The position numbers were made by a program, and so were the translations under genes. This document shows, piece after piece, positions 8,876 to 17,494 of a stretch of DNA of 64,000 bases; the first letter of the stretch is position 1, and every line of letters starts with the position of its first letter. The notes beneath the pieces are model-generated. The model searched no databases. It saw nothing but the letters and a program-made list of their open reading frames with translations, and was not told the DNA's origin. Source of the stretch: Chelativorans sp. AA-79 (GTDB lineage Bacteria; Pseudomonadota; Alphaproteobacteria; Rhizobiales; Rhizobiaceae); contig NZ_CP120361.1 in assembly GCF_029457495.1 (NCBI RefSeq), positions 4,542,001-4,606,000 on the forward strand, written 5' to 3'.

Positions 8876-10111
8876 CTACCTCGTATGCTCAGCGAATGGG
8901 TGGGCAGCCTTGGCCCCCGCTACGCGGATGGCTGCAAGCAGGCTTAGTCCAGTATGGTATCCGGGGTCGAGATCGGGTGTGGCCGGTACGTAGTCCACAG
9001 GCCCTTCGGCCGTCATCGTCTGAAAGGCGATCGGCGGGTCGCCGCGCCAGTAGTGCCGGAAGAAGGCCGTATCGGCCCGCCGCCAGGCGGCCATGCTTTC
9101 GGGATTTCCGGTCAGCGACCAGGCGAGTGCCGCGGTGCGGATCGCCTCCGGCAGCGACCACCAGGGCTGGTAGGGGCTGAGCTTCTCACCGGTGGAGATC
9201 GAGACCGTCAGCGACAGGCCTGCCTCGGCAAAACCGAATCGGAGCGAGGCGAGCAGGATTTGCTCCAGAGCGCGCACCAATTGCGGGTCGCGGGAGGTCG
9301 GCGCGTAATCCAGGGCGAAGCCCGCGAACTCGATGCCGTGCCCGACATTGCAGCGGTCGTCCCCAGGTGCATCGCGCAGCAGGTATGTCGCTTGATCGAG
9401 ATGCCGCTCGATCACATGGGCGATGAAGCGCTCCGCGAATGCCGCGTGACCACCCAGGTCCAGCCGCTCCAGCATGCCGGCCGCGCCGAGCAGGATCATG
9501 CGCGGGCCGAAATCGTCCGCTTGGGTCTCCAGCGCGACAGGGCCGAGCTCGGCCTGTTCATTCATCTGGAACCGGCCCTCCTCGATCGCGGCGATCACGC
9601 GGTGAAAATAATCGAGATGGCCGGGCAGGTCGTCGGGCCGATAACGGTGCGCCGCCGCGATCAGCCCCTTGGCCGCGAAGGCATCCGAATAGGTGAAGAT
9701 CCCGCCCGCGGGCTTTTGCCCGACGACTGCGCCGTCCCCTTCCGCGCGCAGGGGCCGCATGTCCGCATCGTAGCGGAAATAGATATGCCCGTCGGCGCTC
9801 TGAAGCTCCTTCAGGAGCCCATAGAGCCGCATCCCCGTCTCATCGAGTTTCTGCGCGAGCTCCGGCTGGCGGTCGGCGAAGAAGGCGGCGTGGGTGGCGA
9901 TCGCCTCCAACCCGCGCCCCTGGATCCAGCCATAGGTAAAGTCCGGCCCGCGCAGGCCGTCGGCGCGGGTGTAATCGGCAAGCGTGAGGCTGCTGAGCTT
10001 CGTGTCGAGGAAGCCGCGGCCGAGCGGTTCCCGGTCGAGCATCCAGCCGAGCGTGCCGGCATTGGCGCTTTCGTAGCGCCGGGCCGCGTTCTTCAGGAAA
10101 GCCTCGCTCAT
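8876..10111 (-). CDS. AGE-family (N-acylglucosamine 2-epimerase-like) sugar epimerase/isomerase
   Basis: 411 residues, the length of N-acylglucosamine 2-epimerase and related (alpha/alpha)6-barrel isomerases. Family-like motifs are YGWIQGRGLEA, NVGHGIEFAGFAL (the histidine-rich active-site segment) and PWWSLPEAIRTAAL. The family interconverts GlcNAc/ManNAc or isomerises aldoses and ketoses. Its 5' end overlaps the permease stop by 4 bases, so it is embedded in the ABC operon and likely acts on the imported sugar. The nag operon nearby makes an amino-sugar substrate attractive, but cellobiose- or mannose-type isomerisation is not excluded. Confidence 0.72.
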   Translation of the reverse strand: MSEAFLKNAARRYESANAGTLGWMLDREPLGRGFLDTKLSSLTLADYTRADGLRGPDFTYGWIQGRGLEAIATHAAFFADRQPELAQKLDETGMRLYGLLKELQSADGHIYFRYDADMRPLRAEGDGAVVGQKPAGGIFTYSDAFAAKGLIAAAHRYRPDDLPGHLDYFHRVIAAIEEGRFQMNEQAELGPVALETQADDFGPRMILLGAAGMLERLDLGGHAAFAERFIAHVIERHLDQATYLLRDAPGDDRCNVGHGIEFAGFALDYAPTSRDPQLVRALEQILLASLRFGFAEAGLSLTVSISTGEKLSPYQPWWSLPEAIRTAALAWSLTGNPESMAAWRRADTAFFRHYWRGDPPIAFQTMTAEGPVDYVPATPDLDPGYHTGLSLLAAIRVAGAKAAHPFAEHTR

Positions 10112-10989
10112 TCCTTCAGCCCGGTGCTTGCCACGCTCTGCACGAAGTTGCGGCGCAGGATGACGAAAAGCGTGATGGAGGGGACCAGCACCGTGGCGGA
10201 TGCCGCGCTGAGCCGCCCCAGGTCCACCGTAAAGCCGGTCTGGAAGAGCGCCAGCCCCACCTCGATCGTGTAGCTCTCGCGCGTGGTGGTGACGATCATG
10301 GGCCAGGCGAAGGATGTCCAGGCCTGGAAGAAGGCCAGCACGGCAAGCGCCCCCAACGCGCCGCGCAGGAGCGGCAGGACGATGCGCCAGAAGATCCAGA
10401 ACTCGCCGGCACCGTCGATGCGTGCCGCCTCCAGAAGCTCGTCCGGGATGGAATGCACGACGTTCTGGCGGATCAGGAAGATACCGAAACTCATCACCAG
10501 ATAGCCGAGCAGAAGGCCCCAGGTGGAGTTCAGGACGCCCAGCATCTGCGCCTGGAAATAGAGGGGGATCATATAGACCTCGAAGGGCACGATGGCCGTT
10601 GCGAGGATGATCACGAAGATGACGTTGAGCGAGCGGAAGCGGAACTTCGCCAGCACATAGCCGGAGATCGCCGAGGTCGCCACGATGGCGATCATGGAGA
10701 GCACGGCAAAGGCAAGGCTGTTGAAGATCCAGCGCGCCAGCGGCGTGTCGGCCAGGACAGCGCGGAAGTTCTCGACCGTCGGGTCCGCCGGGATGACGGT
10801 CGGCGGCCAGACGAGCAGTTCCTGCGGCGTCTTGAACGCATTCGAGACCAGGAAGACGAGCGGCAGGAGCATGAGAAGAGAGAAGGCGAACAGAAAGATA
10901 TCGATCGCCAGATTGACGAGCCGGCCGCGTGCGCGCATGCCTCCCCTCGCCTTCACGCCCGTTTCGCTGGTGGCACTCACCGCCGTCAC
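10108..10989 (-). CDS. ABC sugar permease, MalG type
   Basis: 293 residues with about six predicted membrane helices, beginning after a short charged N-terminus (LAIDIFLFAFSLLMLLPLVF). The cytoplasmic EAA loop, EAARIDGAGEFWIFWRIVLP, docks the ATPase. It forms the heterodimeric channel with the MalF-type permease at 10986, overlapping its stop by 4 bases (ATGA). The inner-membrane importer class is CUT1; the substrate is inferred only from the neighbouring amino-sugar genes. Confidence 0.92.
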   Translation of the reverse strand: MTAVSATSETGVKARGGMRARGRLVNLAIDIFLFAFSLLMLLPLVFLVSNAFKTPQELLVWPPTVIPADPTVENFRAVLADTPLARWIFNSLAFAVLSMIAIVATSAISGYVLAKFRFRSLNVIFVIILATAIVPFEVYMIPLYFQAQMLGVLNSTWGLLLGYLVMSFGIFLIRQNVVHSIPDELLEAARIDGAGEFWIFWRIVLPLLRGALGALAVLAFFQAWTSFAWPMIVTTTRESYTIEVGLALFQTGFTVDLGRLSAASATVLVPSITLFVILRRNFVQSVASTGLKE

Positions 10990-11876
10990 GACCGCCCTCC
11001 CTTCTCGCGCAGTAGGCCGAACTGGATGAGGGTCAGCACAAGCACGATCGCAAGGAGCACCACGGCCTCCGAGGCCGCATAGCCGACCCGGTAGTTGCGG
11101 AAGCTGTTCTCCAGCATGTCGAGCACGAGCACCCGCACCTGGCGGCCCGGCGCGCCCTGCGAGTCCGAGGCGAGCACGAAGGCCTGCGCATAGACATTGA
11201 ACCCGGAGATCAGGGTAACGACGGACACATAGAGCGTGATCGGCTTCAGCAACGGCACCGAGACGTGCCAGAAGCGCTGGATTCCGGTCGCGCCATCGAG
11301 CTTGGCCGCCTCAAAAAGAGAGAGCGGCAGGTTCTTGAAGCCGACCAGGTAGATGAGCACCGCATAGCCCAGCGCCTGCCAGGAGCAGAGAACGATGATG
11401 CAGATCACCGACAACACCGGATCGAAGAGCCAGGCCTGCGCCGGGATGCCGAAATACTGAAGCAGCGCATTCAGCGGCCCGAGCTTGGCGTCGAAGATCC
11501 ATTTCCAGGCCATCGCCGCCGGCACCAGCGAGACGACATGGGGAATGAAGATCGCGGTCTCGTAGAAACCGGAGAAGCGCGATTGCGTCCGGTGGTGGAT
11601 GAGGGCCGCAATAACCAGCGCCAGCGGGATGGTGACCGCCAGGACGCCGAAGGCGATGATCGAGGTGTTCACCAGCGCGTCAAGGAACAGCCGGTCGTGG
11701 AAGAGCTCACGGAAATTGTCGAGGCCGATGAACGGCTTGTTCTTGGACAGGATGTCCCATTTGTGCAGGCTCAGCCGCAGCGTCTCTCCGATCGGATAGA
11801 TGCGCACCCAGGCGAAGATCGCGAGCGTCGGCAGGAACGCCAGCATCGCGAAGCGCCATCGTTTCCGCTGCAGCAT
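10986..11876 (-). CDS. ABC sugar permease, MalF type
   Basis: 296 residues with six predicted membrane helices. The EAA loop is EAAKLDGATGIQRFWHVSVP. It starts MLQRKRWRFAMLAFLPTLAIF, with a short positively charged tail before helix 1. It pairs with the permease at 10108, and the two genes overlap by 4 bases. A strong hairpin (11907-11932) separates it from the upstream binding-protein gene, which may lower its level relative to the binding protein. Confidence 0.92.
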   Translation of the reverse strand: MLQRKRWRFAMLAFLPTLAIFAWVRIYPIGETLRLSLHKWDILSKNKPFIGLDNFRELFHDRLFLDALVNTSIIAFGVLAVTIPLALVIAALIHHRTQSRFSGFYETAIFIPHVVSLVPAAMAWKWIFDAKLGPLNALLQYFGIPAQAWLFDPVLSVICIIVLCSWQALGYAVLIYLVGFKNLPLSLFEAAKLDGATGIQRFWHVSVPLLKPITLYVSVVTLISGFNVYAQAFVLASDSQGAPGRQVRVLVLDMLENSFRNYRVGYAASEAVVLLAIVLVLTLIQFGLLREKGGRS

Positions 11877-11906
11877 GTGCTTTCCCGTGAAGGTGACCCG
11901 TTACGG

Positions 11907-11932
11907 CCAGGGCGGCCGGACGGCCGCCCTGG
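11907..11932 (-). promoter_or_regulatory. Intercistronic hairpin between binding protein and permease
   Basis: A perfect 11-bp stem, CCAGGGCGGCC/GGCCGCCCTGG, with loop GGAC, in the 80-base gap between the binding-protein stop and the permease start. No T run follows it, so it looks more like an mRNA-processing or stabilising element than a full terminator. Equivalent elements occur at 31942 and 54959. Confidence 0.7.
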
Positions 11933-11956
11933 AACGATCTCGTTATCGAAGGCCGG

Positions 11957-13279
11957 CTATTCGGCCAGCAAGCCCTCGCGGCTGAGGATGTTGTTCGTTT
12001 CCTCCGCGGCCGAGGCGAGGAAGGCGTCGATCGCCGCATCGTCCTTCGCCAGATTCGCATTGCCGAAGGCGTTGGTGAGCTGGCCCGCAAGCCGCGTCAG
12101 CACTTCCTCGATCGGGCCAATGGCCGGCAACGTGAAGAACTCGTAGCCTTCCGGATAGTCCACGAACGCAGCGAAGGCGGGAACACGGTCCGTGACCACC
12201 GAATAGTCGACGCCGGAACGGTTCGGCAGCCAGCCTACGTTGTCCAGCAGCCAGATGAGGTTCTCCGGCTCGTTGGCGGCAAGCGTGAAAGCCCAGGCGG
12301 CCTCCGCATCCTCGCCCTCGACGGAGTTCACGTATAGATTCGTCGGCAGGGCGATCGAGCCGCGGGGCAGCGGAGCTGTCGCGTAATTGAGGTCGGGCGC
12401 CTTGGCGGCGATGTCGCCGATCACCCAGGATTCCCGGATGAACATGGCCGTCTGCCCGCGCTCGAAGGCCTCCGCATCGGCCGGCATCTCGGGCGTGACG
12501 GTCTTCAGCACATGGACGTTTTCCAGATACTGCTTCAGCGCCTTGCGGCCGGCCTCATTGGCGTAATTGGCGCGCCACTTGCCATCGCCCGCTTCCTCGA
12601 TCACCGAGCCGCCATACTGGAAAAGGTTGATCCAGAACTTCTCCGCGATCCCCTGCCCGCCGCCGGAAAGCCGCAGGCTCCAGCCGGAAACGGTGGGGTT
12701 GCCGTTCGCATCCCGCTGGGTGAGCTTCTCGGCGTAATCGGTGTACTCTTCCATGGTCTGCGGCGGCTCCGTCAGCCCCGCCGCCTCGAACATGTCGACA
12801 TTGTAGAAGAGCGCGCCCTGGCCGCGGAACAGCGGGACGCCATAGACCGTACCGCCCTTCCCCGCCGTATCGACGAAGAAGGCGTCGAAATTGGCCGGGT
12901 CGCTCACGAAGGAGGCCACGTTCTCCGGCGCGGCCGGCAGCAGATCGTTCTCGATATAGCGGCTGGCGGTGGAGCCAGCCAGCTCGATGACCGTGACGCC
13001 GGCGGAGCCGGAGGTGAGCCCCAGCGCGATCCGCTTCTCGTGCTCGCGCAGGGCGATCGCTTCCACGTTCACCTGCAGGTCGGGATATTCATCCTTCAGG
13101 GATTCCGCCACGTGCTCATAGAAGGGAGCCATCTCGGGATAGCCGCTCCACACCGTGATGGTCTGCGCGCTCACCGCCGTGGCTGTGATGGAAAGTCCCG
13201 CCGCCACGGCGAGCGCCAGCGGCGTTCCCGTGAAGCTCGCCATGAAGGATCGTGAATTGCGTGCCCTCTGCGCTCTCAT
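11957..13279 (-). CDS. ABC sugar-binding protein (family 1)
   Basis: 440 residues. An N-terminal Sec signal peptide ends near VSAQ at residue 39, followed by a periplasmic family-1 solute-binding fold (ITVWSGYPEMAPFYEHVAESL; later VPLFRGQGALFYNVDMFEAAG and QTAMFIRESWVIGDIA). The ATG at 13279 is preceded by AGGGAGAG. It is the first gene of the ABC operon, with a LacI-type palindrome about 55 bases upstream. It delivers the sugar to the MalF/MalG pair. The substrate may be an amino sugar or its oligomer, inferred from co-regulation with nagA and nagB. Confidence 0.92.
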   Translation of the reverse strand: MRAQRARNSRSFMASFTGTPLALAVAAGLSITATAVSAQTITVWSGYPEMAPFYEHVAESLKDEYPDLQVNVEAIALREHEKRIALGLTSGSAGVTVIELAGSTASRYIENDLLPAAPENVASFVSDPANFDAFFVDTAGKGGTVYGVPLFRGQGALFYNVDMFEAAGLTEPPQTMEEYTDYAEKLTQRDANGNPTVSGWSLRLSGGGQGIAEKFWINLFQYGGSVIEEAGDGKWRANYANEAGRKALKQYLENVHVLKTVTPEMPADAEAFERGQTAMFIRESWVIGDIAAKAPDLNYATAPLPRGSIALPTNLYVNSVEGEDAEAAWAFTLAANEPENLIWLLDNVGWLPNRSGVDYSVVTDRVPAFAAFVDYPEGYEFFTLPAIGPIEEVLTRLAGQLTNAFGNANLAKDDAAIDAFLASAAEETNNILSREGLLAE

Positions 13280-13333
13280 CTTTTGCTCTCCCTTTGATTT
13301 TGAGCGGACGTGTTCCCTGATGAAAACCTGCCA

Positions 13334-13347
13334 TGCAACCGGTTGCG
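13334..13347. promoter_or_regulatory. LacI-type operator, ABC operon copy
   Basis: TGCAACCGGTTGCG, containing the 10-bp perfect palindrome CAACCGGTTG with a central CG, as LacI-family operators have. It sits in the 111-base gap upstream of the binding-protein gene. The same core occurs at 17411-17420 beside the lacI-type gene at 17495. Confidence 0.75.
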
Positions 13348-13390
13348 CGTCAAGTGAAGCAAGAGGCGATTATTCTCCGCTCCTCCGGCC

Positions 13391-14641
13391 TCAGCGCTGC
13401 CCGACCAAGCTGATCGCAGTCCCTGCCAGCACTTCGGCACAGCCGGGCGCAAAGGTGGCCGGCATGCCGTAATAGCGATGCGCCTCGTCCACCTCGTAGC
13501 CGCCATGGGCATATTCCTCGCGCGGCGGGATATAGCCGGGATTGTCCTCGGCAAAGCCGGCGATGAAGAGCGGCTTCGAGCCGAATGCCTGCCGGATCGA
13601 AAGCGCGGTGGCGGCAAAGATCTCGCCCGGCAGGCCGATGACGGGCAACCCGCCCCAGTCGAGCAGGGTCACGCGCGCGGGCAGCGGACGCATGTCGCGC
13701 CCCGCGACGGTCTCGGCCCAGCCGATCCAGGGCTTGAGCAGCGCGGCGCGCAACGGGTCGGCACCGGCGAGTTCTTCGCGCCAGGCCGCCGCGAGCGCCT
13801 CTGGCGCTTCCCTCTCGCGGCTTTCGAAGCGCAGATACACCTGCGCGTTCGCCGCGTGAACGTGATCGCCGAGCGGCAATGCAGAGGGGGTCTGCATCGC
13901 CGCTGCGGCGATACCCCGGCCAATCCGCTCCGCAGCCGCGAAGCTGCGATCCGGATTGGACGCGAGAGTCATGGACGCGTGAGCGGTATGGCCGGTATTC
14001 GCATCACCCACGCATCCAGTGAGAAAGATCGCGACCGCTCCCGGATGGGCTTCTTCCAGGGCGGTGCGTACATAGTGCGGGTAATCGGCGGTCCAGAGTG
14101 TGTTGTCGGCGCCGAGAACGACGGGATGGCAGGCATAGCCCGTCATCACCGCAAACACCTCTCCATCTTCGCCGCAAACCTTCAGCAGCGGCAGGGACCG
14201 GTCCAGCGGCCCGTCGGAGTGGCGGCGGTTGCGGGCGACGCCCGGGTCCGCCCCCAAGCCTGCATGGAGCCGGGCCGGACGCTGGCTCGCCACCGCCTCG
14301 TCTATGGCCCGCACGCAGGCATCTTCAAGCAAAGCGAGATAGTCCGGATCCGCCTTGGCGCCGAGCCGCCCCGGCATCGAGACCGGGCCGCCGTGGTTGT
14401 GGAGCGCGGCGACGATGACGCGCTCGTCGGGCAGCGTGCACCGGCGGCGGATGCGCGCGCTCATCTCGTGGTGCAGGCCGATCACATCGGCCACCGCGAC
14501 CGCGGTGTCTTCCACCGCGAGCCCCCGCACCGTCAAGGGATCGTGGGCACCGCGCGCCGGTAGGGTCCGCGCGGCGAAACCGGACATGGCGAGCCCCGCA
14601 GGCGGGGTGACGTCGACGGCGGCAACCCCGGCACGGATCAT
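13391..14641 (-). CDS. Neutral ceramidase-like hydrolase domain protein
   Basis: 416 residues resembling the N-terminal catalytic domain of neutral/alkaline non-lysosomal ceramidases: the opening IRAGVAAVDVTPPAGLAMSG, the metal-binding LHNHGGP segment, YACHPVVLG and FLTGCVGDANTGH. It lacks the large C-terminal immunoglobulin-like domain and shows no signal peptide, so it is probably cytoplasmic. The start at 14641 was chosen because ATGA overlaps the nagA stop; an in-frame upstream codon at 14671 lies inside nagA. Position in a nag operon suggests an amidase or esterase acting on an N-acyl or glycosylated amino-sugar compound. Family likely, substrate unknown. Confidence 0.72.
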   Translation of the reverse strand: MIRAGVAAVDVTPPAGLAMSGFAARTLPARGAHDPLTVRGLAVEDTAVAVADVIGLHHEMSARIRRRCTLPDERVIVAALHNHGGPVSMPGRLGAKADPDYLALLEDACVRAIDEAVASQRPARLHAGLGADPGVARNRRHSDGPLDRSLPLLKVCGEDGEVFAVMTGYACHPVVLGADNTLWTADYPHYVRTALEEAHPGAVAIFLTGCVGDANTGHTAHASMTLASNPDRSFAAAERIGRGIAAAAMQTPSALPLGDHVHAANAQVYLRFESREREAPEALAAAWREELAGADPLRAALLKPWIGWAETVAGRDMRPLPARVTLLDWGGLPVIGLPGEIFAATALSIRQAFGSKPLFIAGFAEDNPGYIPPREEYAHGGYEVDEAHRYYGMPATFAPGCAEVLAGTAISLVGQR

Positions 14642-15789
14642 GCGCGGAAGACCTCCTCTCCGGCCTTCCACACGGCATCGACCCGGAGAGGCTCGTCCGG
14701 CCCGCCAAGGAAGAAGCGCAGGAGATCCGCGCTTTCTCCGACGGCAAGGCGCCCGCGCCCGCCGAGGAAGCGTCCGGGATTGGCCGTCGCAAGGCGCAGC
14801 GCCTCCGCGAGCGAAAGCCCCGCCATGCGCATGGCGATCGGCACATTGGCGACCAGCGGAAGCCCGGCGCCGGCGAGATAGGGCGTACCCGCGATGCCGA
14901 TCCTGCCATCCGCCCGCACTTCCACTTCGCCACCGATCGCCTGGGAATAGGTGCCGGGCGCCATGCCGGCAAGCGCCACACTGTCGGAAACGAGCAACGC
15001 GCGCTCGAGGCCCTTCGCCCGCAGCATCGCCTTGAAGGTCTCGGCAGGAAGGTGGTGGCCGTCGGCGATGAAACTTGCCGAAAGCCGGTCCTCGGCAAGC
15101 TGCGCCCAGATGAGGTTGGGGTGGCGCGGCAACATTGCGGCGACGCCGTTGCCGAGATGGGTGGAAAGTGACGCACCCGCTTTCGCCGCCGCGAAAACCT
15201 GCTCCGGGCTGGCGGCCGAGTGACCGAGAGCCACATGGACGCCCTGCGCCGTCACGGCGCGGATATAGGCGGGCGCGCCATCATGCTCGGGCGCCAGGGT
15301 GACCAGACGCACAAGGCCGCCGCCCGCCTTCTGCCACTGCGCGAACTCCTCCAGCGAGGGCGGACGCACATGGGCGGCCGGATGCGCGCCGCGCGGCCCG
15401 TCCGCCGGCGAGACGCTCGGCCCTTCCATATGGATGCCTGCGATGACCCGCCCGGTCAGTGCATCCGCGCGCGAGGCTTCCGCAATTGCGACCAACGCGG
15501 AGACCAACGCCTCCCTCGACGCGGTGATCAGCGTCGGCAGATAGGAGGTCACGCCGAGGCGGAGCAAGGTCCGGGTGAGTTCGATCACGCGCTCGGGCGT
15601 GAGCTTCCCGTCATTGAGGTCGATCCCGACATAGCCATTGACCTGCAGATCGATAAGGCCCGCCGCAATGTAGGCCTCGCCGGCATTTTTCTCGGGTGCG
15701 ATCCCGGCGATGATCCCGTCCCGCACGGAAATGGCGATGCCTTCTCCCGTGGCCGGGTCACGGCCGGTGATCACGGTCCCGCTCGTCAT
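14638..15789 (-). CDS. nagA: N-acetylglucosamine-6-phosphate deacetylase
   Basis: 383 residues. Amidohydrolase that removes acetate from GlcNAc-6-phosphate. Motifs seen are GLIDLQVNGYVG, AGIHMEGPS, ALGHSAAS, STHLGNG and the catalytic-aspartate segment LLVSDSVALAGM. It overlaps its neighbours by 4 bases on both sides (ATGA with the SIS gene and with the ceramidase-like gene), so the four nag-operon genes are translationally coupled. Its product, glucosamine-6-phosphate, is the substrate of NagB at 16552. No GlcNAc kinase or PTS component is visible in the window. Confidence 0.93.
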   Translation of the reverse strand: MTSGTVITGRDPATGEGIAISVRDGIIAGIAPEKNAGEAYIAAGLIDLQVNGYVGIDLNDGKLTPERVIELTRTLLRLGVTSYLPTLITASREALVSALVAIAEASRADALTGRVIAGIHMEGPSVSPADGPRGAHPAAHVRPPSLEEFAQWQKAGGGLVRLVTLAPEHDGAPAYIRAVTAQGVHVALGHSAASPEQVFAAAKAGASLSTHLGNGVAAMLPRHPNLIWAQLAEDRLSASFIADGHHLPAETFKAMLRAKGLERALLVSDSVALAGMAPGTYSQAIGGEVEVRADGRIGIAGTPYLAGAGLPLVANVPIAMRMAGLSLAEALRLATANPGRFLGGRGRLAVGESADLLRFFLGGPDEPLRVDAVWKAGEEVFRA

Positions 15790-16559
15790 AGGGCGCGCAC
15801 CCGGTCACGGAAGCGGGCGATGAAGCGGGCATTCGCTTCGTCGCCCCCCGGCGCGTTGCCGCTGCGCCAGACGGGCGGCTCGATGCCGCGCTCCACCAGC
15901 TTCGCCACGGTGCGGATGACGAGGCAATTGAGCGCAAAGGCATTGGCGAAGGTGGAGATCGCCGCGATCCCTTCGCCCATGCCCGGCACGCGGACCACCG
16001 CGTCGCCGATCGGCACTTTCGTGTCGATGGCGATGTCCGCCACGTGGTGCAGGTTCTGCTTGCTCGGGTGGCGCGCCGGGTGGTCGGACGCCGTGTTCTC
16101 CGCATGCCCGCGTGAGCTCACCCCGATCAGGAAGGCGCCGCGCGAGCGCGCCTCCAGTGCCGCATCGATGAGCGCCGCGTTGATGCCGTAGGCATTGGCG
16201 AGGATCAGCACATCCGCCTCGCCCAGCCGCGCATTGGAGATGACCACGCGCCCGTATCCCGGCGTCCGCTCCATCGCCATGGAGCGAAGCGCGCCATTGG
16301 AAAGAAGCGTGCCTTCGTCCAGGATGGCGCTGATATGCATCAGCCCGCCGGCGCGGAAGAAGACCTCCTGCGTCGCAAGGTTCGAATGGCCGCCGGGCCC
16401 GAAAATGTGCACCAGCCTGTCCGCCGCGATCTGGTCGGCCAGCCTGGCAGCGGCGGCATCCATCGGCTCGCGCTCCTCGTCGAGAATACGCTGCATCAGC
16501 GCATGGGCTTGGCTCAGATAGCCCGCACAGAGCGCATCGGCATCAATGGTATCAGGCAT
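15786..16559 (-). CDS. SIS-domain sugar-phosphate protein (UPF0309-like)
   Basis: 257 residues with a SIS (sugar isomerase) fold. The HIFGPGGHSNLATQEVFFRAGG segment near residue 50 is the phosphosugar-binding loop, and VGVSSRGHA-type residues occur near 145 (LIGVSSRGHAENTAS). It resembles the UPF0309 family, known from nagA neighbourhoods. SIS proteins bind or isomerise phosphosugars, or cleave MurNAc-6-phosphate ether bonds. Overlaps of 8 bases with nagB and 4 with nagA place it in the pathway between them. Exact reaction unknown. Confidence 0.8.
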   Translation of the reverse strand: MPDTIDADALCAGYLSQAHALMQRILDEEREPMDAAAARLADQIAADRLVHIFGPGGHSNLATQEVFFRAGGLMHISAILDEGTLLSNGALRSMAMERTPGYGRVVISNARLGEADVLILANAYGINAALIDAALEARSRGAFLIGVSSRGHAENTASDHPARHPSKQNLHHVADIAIDTKVPIGDAVVRVPGMGEGIAAISTFANAFALNCLVIRTVAKLVERGIEPPVWRSGNAPGGDEANARFIARFRDRVRAL

Positions 16560-17358
16560 CGGGATCTGCCTCCTTGTCCAGGAACAGAGTGCAATCGGGG
16601 TGCCGGCGCAAGATGCTCGCCGGGCACGCGGTGGTCACCGGCCCCCGCAGGGCGCCGCGGACGGCGTCTCTCTTGTGCGCTCCCGGCACGATGCAGAACA
16701 GACGGTCCGCGCGCAGAAGCCGGGGGATGGTGAGCGTGATCGCGCTCGGCGGCACCTCCTCCATGCTGGCGAAGCCCTGGTCGTCGATCTGCTGCCGGCG
16801 ACAGATCTCGTCCAGCTCGATCACCTTCACGTCCCGGGGATCGTCGAAATCCGCCACGGGCGGGTCGTTGAACGCGATGTGGCCGTTGACGCCGATGCCG
16901 AGGCAAACGAAATCGATGGGCGCTTCGTCGAGGAGCCGTGCGTAACGGAGGGCCTCTTCCTCCGGGTCCGGCTCGGGCGCGAGCTTGTGCACCGCCTTGA
17001 AGGGAACCTTGCCGAAGAGATGCCGGTCGAGCCAGTTCGCGAAGCGTTGCGGCGCTTCGGGCGCGAGACCGATGAACTCGTCCATATGGAATGCGCTGAC
17101 GCGGCGCCAGTCCACGCCTTCCGCCGCGCAAAGCTGCTCGAGCATGGAGGATTGGCTTGGCGCGGCGGCGAAAACCATGCGTACATGGTCCTGGTGGTGC
17201 AGGCGCTCGGCAAGCGCTGCCGCCACGGCAGCGGCCGCGGCCGCGCCCATCTTCTCCCGGTCCCGATAGGTTTCCACAAGAAGGTTTTCCACCCGGCGGG
17301 CGGAATCGGGCGAAGGTGACAAATCTGGTCGAGGAGAATGCAAGCGAAACTCCGGCAT
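16552..17358 (-). CDS. nagB: Glucosamine-6-phosphate deaminase
   Basis: 268 residues. Converts glucosamine-6-phosphate to fructose-6-phosphate and ammonia. The family signature LGIGVNGHIAFNDPP lies near residue 145. The catalytic segment FHMDEFIGL has FHMDEF where many NagBs have LDEY. The N-terminus carries about 25 residues before the usual NagB start (VENLLVETYRDREKMG); the start ATG 17358 is not preceded by a strong Shine-Dalgarno. It is the first gene of the nag operon. A LacI-type palindrome lies about 50 bases upstream, between it and the divergent regulator. Confidence 0.9.
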   Translation of the reverse strand: MPEFRLHSPRPDLSPSPDSARRVENLLVETYRDREKMGAAAAAAVAAALAERLHHQDHVRMVFAAAPSQSSMLEQLCAAEGVDWRRVSAFHMDEFIGLAPEAPQRFANWLDRHLFGKVPFKAVHKLAPEPDPEEEALRYARLLDEAPIDFVCLGIGVNGHIAFNDPPVADFDDPRDVKVIELDEICRRQQIDDQGFASMEEVPPSAITLTIPRLLRADRLFCIVPGAHKRDAVRGALRGPVTTACPASILRRHPDCTLFLDKEADPDA

Positions 17359-17408
17359 TGATTACAGGTTCCGGCAGGCGATCTTGCGCCGGTACGCCCA
17401 CTATTATG

Positions 17409-17422
17409 TGCAACCGGTTGCA
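17409..17422. promoter_or_regulatory. LacI-type operator, nag operon/regulator copy
   Basis: TGCAACCGGTTGCA, a perfect 14-bp palindrome with central CG, between divergent nagB (start 17358) and the lacI-type gene (start 17495). It shares CAACCGGTTG with 13336-13345. Position and symmetry fit control of both directions by the LacI-family protein next to it. Confidence 0.8.
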
Positions 17423-17494
17423 TGTCAACGGCTTGCGTCGGCGCTTTCCTCATGCATTCTGCTTCCGGTACAGTGGAAACTGCGGAGAAGAGCT

